Shown here piece by piece: positions 44,353 through 52,800 of a stretch of DNA of 64,000 nucleotides. The notes beneath the pieces are model-generated. The model was not told the DNA's origin, made no database searches, and saw nothing but the letters and a program-made list of their open reading frames with translations. This stretch comes from Phragmitibacter sp965284365 (GTDB lineage: Bacteria; Verrucomicrobiota; Verrucomicrobiia; Verrucomicrobiales; Verrucomicrobiaceae), in the NCBI GenBank assembly GCA_965284365.1, contig OZ260079.1, positions 6,076,001-6,140,000 of the forward strand. The letters are read 5' to 3'. The first letter of the stretch is position 1. Each line of letters opens with the position of its first letter. Made by a program: the position numbers and the translations under genes.

Positions 44353-44982
44353 TTAATTCGCCCCTGGCTGAGATTCGGGTAATCCAAAGCCACAGTTTAA
44401 CAGCACCCATCGCTTCTGCACAAAGTCGATGGCTTCCTGCTCACCTTCGGTGAGCGAGCGCCCGTCTACCGAACAGCCGCGCAGCCAGAAGGGAAAATTG
44501 AGAAAGACCGCTTTGGCATTGGCTGCAATCTCACCCGACATGTCGAAGCTGCTGTATGAAAGGCCTTTCGTGAGGGCAGCGAATTGCTCCGTGGCGGACT
44601 TGCCACGGAGACTGAACTGCTCGGGAACGAAACCTTGGAACCCTTCGCCAAAGTAAGCGGCGACGACTCCAATAGGAGCAGCGATGTGTGTATTAAATTC
44701 TGCCAGGCTCTCGGCAGGCACCCACAACTCCTCGTGCTCACGGCCTCCGACAATTTGGCGCTCAAACTGCGCAACGTAGTCGTCTTCAACTTCGAACTCG
44801 GTGACGTAGCCCACCCTATCCACCTCACGGGTATTCCACTCGCGGGCAATTTGCGCTGCGTATCCGAAATTTGTCACGGGGTAGAAGATCGGCTGCTCAG
44901 GTAAGCGCGGCGGAAACTCGCGCATCTGCGTGTCGAATAGCAGAGCGAGTTCTTTAAGTCCAACTGGGCGCCAGAGTTTCAT
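44353..44982 (-). CDS. Protein often annotated ADP-ribosylation/crystallin J1-type, function unknown
   Basis: 209 residues from ATG 44982 (MKLWRPVGLKELALLFDTQM). Characteristic stretches are REFPPRLPEQPIFYPVTNFG, YVAQFERQIVGGREHEELWV and NTHIAAPIGVVAAYFGEGFQ, which I recall from widespread proteins carrying this label; the label is not evidence of function. A frame extending to 45114 reads through repeat copy D and is not preferred. Confidence 0.6.
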   Translation of the reverse strand: MKLWRPVGLKELALLFDTQMREFPPRLPEQPIFYPVTNFGYAAQIAREWNTREVDRVGYVTEFEVEDDYVAQFERQIVGGREHEELWVPAESLAEFNTHIAAPIGVVAAYFGEGFQGFVPEQFSLRGKSATEQFAALTKGLSYSSFDMSGEIAANAKAVFLNFPFWLRGCSVDGRSLTEGEQEAIDFVQKRWVLLNCGFGLPESQPGAN

Positions 44983-45047
44983 GGGTGGAAGCAGCTTTCT
45001 TGTATGTGGGAGATGATACCTTCGATCAGTCGCGTGGAAGAAAGAGC

Positions 45048-45152
45048 CGTCCGACGCAACCCCTACAGGGTTTTTAAATCCGAGCAGCGTACCCAAGGTA
45101 GCGTCTGCGCGCAACCCTGGGCTTTACGGCGGAACGCCGTTGGCGTTCAGGG
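45048..45152 (-). repeat. Multi-hairpin interspersed repeat (copy D, inverted)
   Basis: On the minus strand: GAACGCCAACGGCGTTCC, then CCCAGGGTTGCG paired with CGCTACCTTGGG around a CGCAGA loop, then AACCC-TGTA-GGGTT. It has the same three-part order as copies A and B. The first hairpin lies inside the 3' end of the lipoprotein gene 45124-45582. Confidence 0.85.
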
Positions 45153-45582
45153 AGGTCCTGACCGGTAGATAACTGATATCGGCTATGCGGCCTGAGTTAT
45201 CTTTCTCATACAGGAAGGCTACTTCGAAAGTGCGCCCACGGATCTGGGTGGAGACGATGGCCAGATCATTTCCGAGACTGCGATCATAGCAGGGGTAGTC
45301 TTCTCGGTCTGCGGCTTCGTAAATGGCGTCCCCGCTGTCGCCGGCATTTATTTTTCGAAGCCGGTGACAAGGAATGAATGGACCGCGTGGGGGATAAGCT
45401 ACACCTATCCCAGTGTCCCCAATGAAACGGACATTCCTTTCAATTCTGTTGGCATAATATTGGACGACTATTCTTGTTCCCTCTTCCGCGGACTTACGGT
45501 GCCAGTCCTTGGTGGGGTGGGTGCATGAACTCGCGAATGCCAGGCAGGCGGCGAGAACCAAAAGACATGCGAGACGAAACAT
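45124..45582 (-). CDS. Lipoprotein with repeat-derived C-terminus, 152 aa
   Basis: From ATG 45582 (MFRLACLLVLAACLAFASSC) with a lipobox-like FASSC. The body (VAYPPRGPFIPCHRLRKINA, DREDYPCYDRSLGNDLAIVS) contains several Cys. Its last residues, SLNANGVPP, and the stop codon are coded by the hairpin-1 region of repeat copy D, so the natural end has probably been replaced. No family is recognised. Confidence 0.6.
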   Translation of the reverse strand: MFRLACLLVLAACLAFASSCTHPTKDWHRKSAEEGTRIVVQYYANRIERNVRFIGDTGIGVAYPPRGPFIPCHRLRKINAGDSGDAIYEAADREDYPCYDRSLGNDLAIVSTQIRGRTFEVAFLYEKDNSGRIADISYLPVRTSLNANGVPP

Positions 45583-45600
45583 TGGAGATGGGGAATCCAA

Positions 45601-45815
45601 TGCACAAACAGGCGGTGAATTTTTTTAAAGTCAAGCAAAGCAGTGTAGCTCGGCCTCAACGATCGAGCCGCAGGATCACCATTGTTGTGTAGAGGGTCAT
45701 CCATCTGTCACCGGGAGCGGGTCGGCAGCCCGGCCCATTTGCTGACAGCACCGAGCAAATATGTAGTTGCGAGCCCCGGTCGGTGGGCTAAGTCACCCGC
45801 TCCCCTCACGCGCCC
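45601..45815. other. Divergent promoter region
   Basis: 215 bases between the divergent lipoprotein gene (minus) and glycosyltransferase gene (plus). No repeat or gene is seen. It must hold promoters for both directions. Confidence 0.4.
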
Positions 45816-46940
45816 ATGGACCTCACTTTCGTTTTCCCCTGCCTCAATGAAGAGCGCTCGCTCGGCCCCTGCATCCAGGCGGTACGGGAGGCTTTGGACA
45901 AGGATCCGGCGCTGAAATACGAAATCGTGGTGGCGGACAATGGCAGCACGGACCGGTCCCGGGAGATTGCCGTGGAAAATGGGGCTCGAGTCGCTCCGGT
46001 GCCCCAGCGTGGCTACGGCGCCGCGCTGCGCGGGGGGCATGCCGCTGCCGAGGGCAAATACGTCATGTTTGCGGATGCGGACGGCACTTATCTCTACGAA
46101 AAGGCCCTGGATCTGTACAACGCGACGGTGAAAGCGGACGCGGACATGGGCATTGCCTCCCGTCTCGCTGGGAAGATCGAGGATAATGCCATGCCTCCCC
46201 TCCACCGCTGGCTGGGCACGCCGATCCTGACGGGGCTGATCAATCTCATCTTCAAAGGCAAGCTGACGGACTGCAATTCGGGCTTCCGCTGTGTGAAACG
46301 GGAGAGCTACAACACCTGGGCGATCCGCTCCTCCGGCATGGAGTTCGCCTCTGAGCTGCTGATCAAGGCGCTGAAGCACAATGCGAAGATGGTGGAGATC
46401 CCCTCCGGCCTGCGCCCGCCGCCGCACGAACGCGAGCCTCACCTGCGCACGTGGCGCGACGGCATGCGGCACCTGCTTTTCATCTTTTCCGAGCGCCCGC
46501 GCCTCTTTGAATTGGGCGGGCTGTGGCTCCTTGCCATTTCGACGCTGCTCCAAGTGATTGCCGCGCTCACGGGGCCCATTAGCTTCATGGGGGTGCATAT
46601 TTTCGATGTCCACAGCCGCCTGCTGCTGCTGCTCATGGGCATCGCCGGGGCGCAATTCTTCGTCTTCGGCTGCATGTGCTACCTGAAGAGTTCGGACAAG
46701 CCCCTGGAGCTGACGCGAAAGCTCATCCATATGGATGAAGGCTCGCTTTTCTTCCTGCTGCTGACGCTCGTCACCTCCATGCTGCTGGTCACGGCCACGG
46801 TGGTGGTGATCTGGATGCTCTCGAGCTTCGCAGGACTGCAACTGGCGGGTTCCCTCGTCTTCTTCACCCACCTCATCAGTGTGAGCTTCCTTGTCTCCCT
46901 CGGACTGATGGGCTTGCACATCATGAAGCGTTATGACTGA
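45816..46940 (+). CDS. Family 2 glycosyltransferase with C-terminal membrane domain
   Basis: 374 residues. The GT-A domain has FVFPCLNEERSLGPCIQAVR at the start, VVADNGSTDRSREIA and the DxD motif FADADGTYL (Asp 87/89). The catalytic-loop stretch GIASRLAGKIEDNAMPPLHR, DCNSGFRCVKRESYNTWAIR and a C-terminal pair of membrane segments follow, as in polyprenyl-phosphate (dolichol-phosphate-mannose-like) glycosyltransferases. The next gene overlaps its end, and both probably act in cell-surface glycan assembly. The donor and acceptor are unknown. Confidence 0.85.
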   Translation: MDLTFVFPCLNEERSLGPCIQAVREALDKDPALKYEIVVADNGSTDRSREIAVENGARVAPVPQRGYGAALRGGHAAAEGKYVMFADADGTYLYEKALDLYNATVKADADMGIASRLAGKIEDNAMPPLHRWLGTPILTGLINLIFKGKLTDCNSGFRCVKRESYNTWAIRSSGMEFASELLIKALKHNAKMVEIPSGLRPPPHEREPHLRTWRDGMRHLLFIFSERPRLFELGGLWLLAISTLLQVIAALTGPISFMGVHIFDVHSRLLLLLMGIAGAQFFVFGCMCYLKSSDKPLELTRKLIHMDEGSLFFLLLTLVTSMLLVTATVVVIWMLSSFAGLQLAGSLVFFTHLISVSFLVSLGLMGLHIMKRYD

Positions 46941-47670
46941 GCCCAGCCAATCCCACGGCCAAGGCCAAAATCAATCCGCGGAGGCGGAGTTCGACGAGTA
47001 TGCCGCTGCCTATGATGAGGCGCTGCAAAAGGGCCTGCACTTTACCGGCGAGAGCAAAGAGTACTTCGCTGAAGCCCGTGTGGAGTGGATCACGGCTCTG
47101 CTGAAGAAGGCGCTGCCCGGCGGTGTCTCGCGCTGCCTGGACTACGGCTGTGGCGTCGGCACCTCTGCGGAGTTTCTGACGAAGCACTTAGGTCTGGAGG
47201 AGTACTGGGGCTTCGATCCCTCGCCTTCGTCCATTTCGATGGCGAAAGGCCAGCACACGGACCGTGTCTGTAACTTCACGGCAGATCAGAATGACGTGCC
47301 GCTGGGCACGTTTGATCTGGCGTTTTGCAATGGCGTTTTCCACCACATCCCTCCGGACCAGCGGAAGGCGTCTATTGACTTCATGGCCAGGTCTTTACGG
47401 CCCGGTGGCGTGCTAATGTTTTGGGAGAACAATGCGTGGAATCCCATGGTGCGGTTCATGATGAACAAGGTGCCATTCGATCGGGATGCCGTCCTGCTTT
47501 TCCCGAGCGAGAGCCGGGGGCTTGCGGAAGGCGCTGGGCTTGAGGTCGTGCGGACGGATTACCTCTTTATCTTCCCGAACAGCCTGGCTTGGGCGCGAGG
47601 GCTGGAGCCGTTCTTCTGCAAGCTGCCGCTGGGCGGACAGTATCTGGTGATGGCGCGGGCGAAGGGGTAG
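46933..47670 (+). CDS. Class I SAM-dependent methyltransferase
   Basis: 245 residues, starting inside the end of the glycosyltransferase gene (eight shared bases), so it is translationally coupled. Motif I is CLDYGCGVGTSAEFL; AFCNGVFHHIPPDQR is motif IV-like; LRPGGVLMFWENN is motif VI-like. The fold binds S-adenosylmethionine. By context it may methylate the glycan or lipid-linked product of the glycosyltransferase. No specific family is claimed. Confidence 0.85.
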   Translation: MTEPSQSHGQGQNQSAEAEFDEYAAAYDEALQKGLHFTGESKEYFAEARVEWITALLKKALPGGVSRCLDYGCGVGTSAEFLTKHLGLEEYWGFDPSPSSISMAKGQHTDRVCNFTADQNDVPLGTFDLAFCNGVFHHIPPDQRKASIDFMARSLRPGGVLMFWENNAWNPMVRFMMNKVPFDRDAVLLFPSESRGLAEGAGLEVVRTDYLFIFPNSLAWARGLEPFFCKLPLGGQYLVMARAKG

Positions 47671-47704
47671 TCGCTTGTTCGGCTAACCCAACGCGTGAGA
47701 CACG

Positions 47705-48166
47705 ATGACAAAACCAGAACAACGGTCTCTTCGCTACTGGTTGCACAAGCCCTTCGCCTATCCGTTCTACCTCATTTGGATTCTCGGCGCCCTATGCGTT
47801 TGGGTGCCGCTCACCCTACAATTCCGCGAGGCAGGGGTTTTCGGCAGCGCCCTGCTTGCCCAGCGGAGCACCGTTCCCTTCCTCATCCTGTTTTATGCCG
47901 CCACCTCAGGCCTCGGCTTCTTCGCCGCCCTCTTCACAGTCGGTTGGTTGATTGTGGCCATCTGCCGCCGCCTGAACGGCGCGCCTTTTGAAGTGGGCAA
48001 ATCCGTGATCATCTTGTCCGGCACTCACGCCGGCCAAGTCTGCAATATCTACGAAATCGCCAAAGGTCAGGGAGGCCAGCCCCTCCTTAGACTGGATCTC
48101 GGTCCCGTGGCCAAAGGGAAACTTCAGGACCTATACGAAGAATATCAGGTGCTACGGGTTTCATAA
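47705..48166 (+). CDS. Membrane protein with small C-terminal soluble domain
   Basis: 153 residues with two membrane segments (FYLIWILGALCVWVPLTLQF and PFLILFYAATSGLGFFAALF) and a soluble end (VGKSVIILSGTHAGQVCNIY, GQPLLRLDLGPVAKGKLQDL) that recalls KOW-type beta barrels. It follows the methyltransferase by 34 bases. Function unknown. Confidence 0.5.
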   Translation: MTKPEQRSLRYWLHKPFAYPFYLIWILGALCVWVPLTLQFREAGVFGSALLAQRSTVPFLILFYAATSGLGFFAALFTVGWLIVAICRRLNGAPFEVGKSVIILSGTHAGQVCNIYEIAKGQGGQPLLRLDLGPVAKGKLQDLYEEYQVLRVS

Positions 48167-48298
48167 TGTGGCGGCGGGCGTCCCACACGCCTCAAGGAAA
48201 CTCCGAAGCCTCCCGAGCCAGAACCGTCCCCTGAGTTCGGGTGCCGGAGGCCCCCGACCACGTTCTCTCCATCGTCGCAGCTATCGCTGCTCCAACCC

Positions 48299-49114
48299 TC
48301 AGACGGGCTTTCCAATGACGGTCACCTGATCCTGATACAGTCCGACTTCATGGCGGCCGGTGCTGTCGGTCCAGTGGCCGAACTGCTCTTTCACGATCAG
48401 GCCCTTTTTCTCGATGAGGGCGTTCAGTTCCGGGGTGGTGGCATCGCTGCGCCAGCCGCCGCTGTGACCGCCGGTGGTGCCGTGGTGGATGATGGCCTTG
48501 CCACCGGGTTTCAGGGCGCGTTTGAACTCATCCAGGTAGCTGGAGATGTCCACGAGGTTGATGTGCACAAAAACGTCGAAGGACCAGATGATGTCGATGC
48601 TGCCGTCGTCCACGCCGGGGAGATTGTTCCCGGAGTTAGTACGGAAGCTGGCGTGGGTGGCGGACTTGAATTTTTCCGAGCAGATCTCCACGCAGGAGCG
48701 GGAGATGTCGATGCCCTGGTACTTGCTGGCGCGGGGCACGAGGAATTCGGTCCAGCGGCCGGCGCCGGGCCCGATCTCCACGACGGAGCTGCCTTCTGGC
48801 ACCTGCGGCTTCAGGATGTGCTCCACGAGGGAGGATTTCCACTCCGGGGACGGGGTCCATTCGTCGCCACCGGCTTTCCAGTCCCACTGATTCCAGATTT
48901 CGGCATTGAGCGAGCGGCTGTTCAGACCGGGGAGACCGCGCTTTTTACGCATGGTCTGCATGGTTTCGAAAGCCTTGTTGGAAAGACCGCTGCCGCTGTA
49001 ATAGAGGCCCAGCAGCGCGGTGTAGATCGGACCATTCTCCTTCAGGGTCATGCCCAAAAGGCGCAATTTGTTTACAATGGCGAGTCGGTTCCGGTTGCCG
49101 ATAAGGTCTTTCAT
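48299..49114 (-). CDS. SAM-dependent methyltransferase
   Basis: 271 residues. Motif I is VVEIGPGAGRWTEFLVPRAS, followed by YQGIDISRSCVEICS, IIWSFDVFVHINLVDISSYL and RALKPGGKAIIHHGTTGGHS. An N-terminal helical segment of about 90 residues precedes the domain. The neighbouring glycosyltransferase and methyltransferase point to surface-glycan modification. Convergent with 47705-48166. Confidence 0.85.
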   Translation of the reverse strand: MKDLIGNRNRLAIVNKLRLLGMTLKENGPIYTALLGLYYSGSGLSNKAFETMQTMRKKRGLPGLNSRSLNAEIWNQWDWKAGGDEWTPSPEWKSSLVEHILKPQVPEGSSVVEIGPGAGRWTEFLVPRASKYQGIDISRSCVEICSEKFKSATHASFRTNSGNNLPGVDDGSIDIIWSFDVFVHINLVDISSYLDEFKRALKPGGKAIIHHGTTGGHSGGWRSDATTPELNALIEKKGLIVKEQFGHWTDSTGRHEVGLYQDQVTVIGKPV

Positions 49115-49197
49115 GGAAGGGGCAGTTTTGGCGAGATTATGAGCGAGTGCAACCTCAGGCAGGAATTTTAGTCAGTGAGGCGCTCCAAGGACGGTGA

Positions 49198-49542
49198 TTA
49201 GACATCATCTTGTTGGGTGCCAGCCGAGGGCTCCAGCCAAACCCAGGTGGCGCCCCAGGAGCCGGAGTTTTGTCCCGCAGGCCACTGCCAGGAGGCGACG
49301 CCGGGGATTTTCTCCAGCAGCGCATGAGTCCCCTCGCGCAAGGCCCCGGTGCCCTTCCCATGGATGACCCGCACTGTCAGGATGCCGCGCTTCCGACATT
49401 CCTCAAAATACTCGGGCAGCAGACTACCGATCTCATTGGGCCAGAAGGCATGCAGATCCAAGTCACCCGTGATGGGCCACTCGACGGGCTCGGGCTCGGG
49501 CTCGGGGTCTGATCTGTCTTGCTGGAAATCAGGGGTGCTCAT
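49198..49542 (-). CDS. Smr domain protein, 114 aa
   Basis: From ATG 49542. After a Pro-Glu repeat (DPEPEPEPVEWP) comes the Smr domain with LDLHAFWP (residues 28-35) and the signature RVIHGKGTGALREGTH (58-73). Smr domains are found in MutS2-type proteins as nucleases and as standalone proteins. The His and Gly-rich loop are intact, so nuclease activity is possible but unproven. Confidence 0.8.
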   Translation of the reverse strand: MSTPDFQQDRSDPEPEPEPVEWPITGDLDLHAFWPNEIGSLLPEYFEECRKRGILTVRVIHGKGTGALREGTHALLEKIPGVASWQWPAGQNSGSWGATWVWLEPSAGTQQDDV

Positions 49543-49596
49543 TATGAAACTATTTGGGAGCATTTTCAGACCTTCTTTGGCTGGAGTCAAAAGTGA

Positions 49597-49710
49597 TCCC
49601 GATAGAGCGCTCCTTCAGAGCTTATGTTTTGTTTATGCATTAACCTTGGGGCGACGCTCGATGCTCTCGCTTGCCCCAGGCTACAAATGGAGCGGGCCGT
49701 TGGCCCTGCT
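49597..49710 (+). repeat. Interspersed repeat, family 2 (copy E)
   Basis: A block of CTCCTTCAGAGCTT followed by the hairpin (C)CTTGGGGCGACGC... GCTTGCCCCAGG (stem CTTGGGGC / GCCCCAGG) and a tail GGGCCGTTGGCCCT. The same sequence recurs at 62927-63040. It lies between the Smr gene and the RCC1 gene. Confidence 0.75.
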
Positions 49711-49810
49711 AATTTCTGATTTGATCGAGGATCCAGATTGGAGTCATGTCTCGTTCGGCTGAAAATCAGGATCGCCAGCACTCAGCATCAGGGGACAGCA
49801 TGACCGCATC

Positions 49811-52800
49811 TCACGGTCCTGTCACTTCCAGATGCACGAAGAGACGGTCGTCAGATCCGGCGGGGACGGTCGCGGTGATCTGTTCCAAGTCATACCCCAG
49901 ATCCTGGGGCGCGGACTCTACTACTCCTACACTGCTCCAGTTGGCGGGAGGCGCGTTCGGAGTGGTGCTCCACTTCACGGCAAAGCCGACCCCGGCTTGC
50001 GCCGCGGTCTTGCTGCGGGTGTAGGTGAAAACGAAGTTGTTGCCGCTGCGGTTGGTAGCGAAGGCTAGTTGGCCAGGGACGGTCGGAGACATACCTAGCG
50101 CGAACTTCATCAGGTTGCTGATGCCGTCATTCTGCGGAGTAGCGGTGTCGGCGGCATTGCCGGTATTTTCCCACGTACCGAAATAGGTTTGCCGCCAAAT
50201 CTGCTGCGCGCTCATCGGTGTCGTGAAAGTCATGTCCTCACCGTAGAACTCGCCGATCGAGGTCGTGGCCTTGACTCTGAAGTGATAAGTCGTGGTGGGC
50301 TGCAAGCCAGCCACCACCGCATTCACCGCAGTATCGATGCTTCCCGTCACCGGGCTGGGAGCGGCTGTTACGTTCATGCCGTAGTCGGTTGTGGGACCGT
50401 AGTCGAAAGACACGACCGCACTGCCGGCGAGCGCATTCACCAAACCATTCAGCGTGGCTCCATGGCTACTGACCGAATAGGCCGCGACGGTGTTGACCAA
50501 AGGCGGAGTGGGGCTGCCGACGATGGCCAAGACTAAATCACTTTTGCTCTCCTCATGGAGAGCCACAAACCTCTCGCCGGCCGCCAGATAAGTAGCAGGC
50601 ACCGCTTCTGGAACGATTTTTATTGTTGATGATCCTCCACGGCCCCCGCCGCCACCCCAAGTAGCCAGTGTGCCGTCGGAGCAGATCGCCTGACTGTAGG
50701 TACTACCTGCGGCAATGCCCACAACCGTCTTGTCATAGAGCGCGGAAATACCCGAGTCTCTGTTCACCACAACCGGCGTGGATCGGGTGGATGTGCTGTT
50801 GTCCCCTAGCTGGCCAGTGGAATTGGATCCCCACGCAGCCAGCGAGCCATCAGAGCATAGAGCAAGGGCATGAGTCACCCCTGCCGCAATAGCAACCACC
50901 GTCTTGTTTGCCAGTGCCCCCAAATGCCGAACAGAGACTGGCACTAGCCGGTTTGTAGTGGTGCCGTCTCCTAAATGGTAGCCAGAGTTATAACCCCAGG
51001 CGGTCACCCTGCCATCGGAACAAAGAGCAAAGCTGCTATCAGTGCCTGCCGCGATGGCCGTCACCGTTTTGCCGAACAACGCGGACACTCCAGACGCCGT
51101 GTTGACCGCCACGGGTACGAGGCGGCGGCTGGGGGACGATGGATTCTCGCCGAGTTGACCGTAGCTATTAGAACCCCATGTCACCACGGTCCCATCTGAA
51201 CATAACGCCATGCTGTGCGTGCCGCCTGCCGCAATAGCCACTACGGTTTTGCCATCAAGAGCCGACACCCCAGAAATTGTGTTTACCGCCACAGGAACAT
51301 TGCGATTAGTGGTGCTGTTGTCGCCAAGTTGACCAAAGTTATTGTAACCCCAGGAGGACACCGTCCCATCGGAACACAGCGCCAGGCTGTGATAAGCACC
51401 TGCTGCGACAGCTACCACGGTCTTTCCATGCAAGGCGGATACTCCAGACTCTGCATTGACAGCGACTGGTGTAGTGCGCTGGATCAACGAAGAATCTCCG
51501 AGTTGGCCGTTAGCATTTCTCCCCCAGGCGGCCACCGTGCCATCGGAGCATAAGGCGAGGCTGTGCGCATCTCCGCATGCCAAACTGATCGCTGTTTTGC
51601 CCCCCAGAACACTGGTCGCGATCACGGGCTGAGGCAGGGGGTTGTCGGCTGACGACATGCTGCCGTTACCAAGCTGCCCATAGGTATTGGTTCCCCAGGC
51701 AAAGGCGCGGTTGTACTTCCATACCAGCACCAAATCATTGCCCGTCCCACCAAAATAGTTCGCCACAAAATCGTAGGTTCGGCCTTCGTAGCTAAGGGTC
51801 ACCGTCTGCCCCTGAGCCAGATTACTGAAGGCGCCTGCGATAAAAGGGATGCCGGTGTTGTTCACTACCGTGAGGTTCGTGCCGACTGCAGGAGCGTAGT
51901 TCAGGGACAGATTGAGCGTGCCGCCCGTAGCGGTGAAGTTACCGGTGGTTAACGGTACTTCATTGCCTGAGTTGAAGGTGGCGCTGACCGTTCCAAGAGG
52001 GGTGCTGAAGGTTTGGCCGCTACCGTACGCCGCCGTAGCTCCGTTGACTCCTTTGGCGCGATAATGGTAGGTCGTACCCGGGTTTAAGCCGGTAAGAGCA
52101 GCATTCACCGCTGTGTCGGTCAACCCGGTGACGGGCGTGGGAGTACCTGCCGCGCTCATGCCATAGGCGGCAGAGTATCCGTAGTCAAAAGTGACATCCG
52201 TGCTATTGCCTCCTGCATTGACCGTGCCGTGTAGAGTGGCTCCGGAATCGGTAACGGAGGTGGCCGCAAGGGTGGAGACAATCGGAGGTGCCGGCCCGGT
52301 CACGATGGACAGCGAATGCTCGCTCTCGCCTGACGCGCTGATGGCCTGGAAGCTCTCACCAGCGGCCAATTTCGTGGTCACGGTAGCAGTCGGCGCGCGC
52401 CGGATCATGTCAGTGCCGTCCCCGAGCTGACCGTAGAGATTGTTTCCCCAAGTCGCCACCGTTCCATCGGAACAAAGCGCCCGGCTAAATTGCCGGGACG
52501 CCGCGATACCCACCACGGTCTTATTGTGAAGTGCGGAGATCCCAGATGCAGTGTTCACCAGCACCGGCACATTCCGGTCAGTGCCGGAGGTATTATCACC
52601 AATTTGGCCATAGCCATTCTCACCGGACCCGGCGACGGTCCCATCCGAACATAGAAAAAGGGTATGGTCATAACCTGCTGCGATGCCCACCACTGTCCGA
52701 GTGGCCAGCACCCCCTGAGAAGTGATATCTAGCGGAAGTAGACGAGAGATTCCGCTGCCTTGCGGGTATGCACCCCATACAGCCACCGTGCCATCCGAAC

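Noticed and set aside
38970..45582. Integron cassette array with attC sites
   Set aside because: Many small same-strand genes suggested it, but no repeated 57-141-base attC-like palindromes with RYYYAAC/GTTRRRY ends were seen and no integrase is in the window. The GTTAGG/CCTAAC pair near 44321-44346 is too short.
45708..46919. A 403-codon minus-strand frame opposite the glycosyltransferase
   Set aside because: Its sequence is His/Gln/Arg-rich as expected from the complement of a GC-rich gene, and the plus-strand glycosyltransferase explains the DNA.
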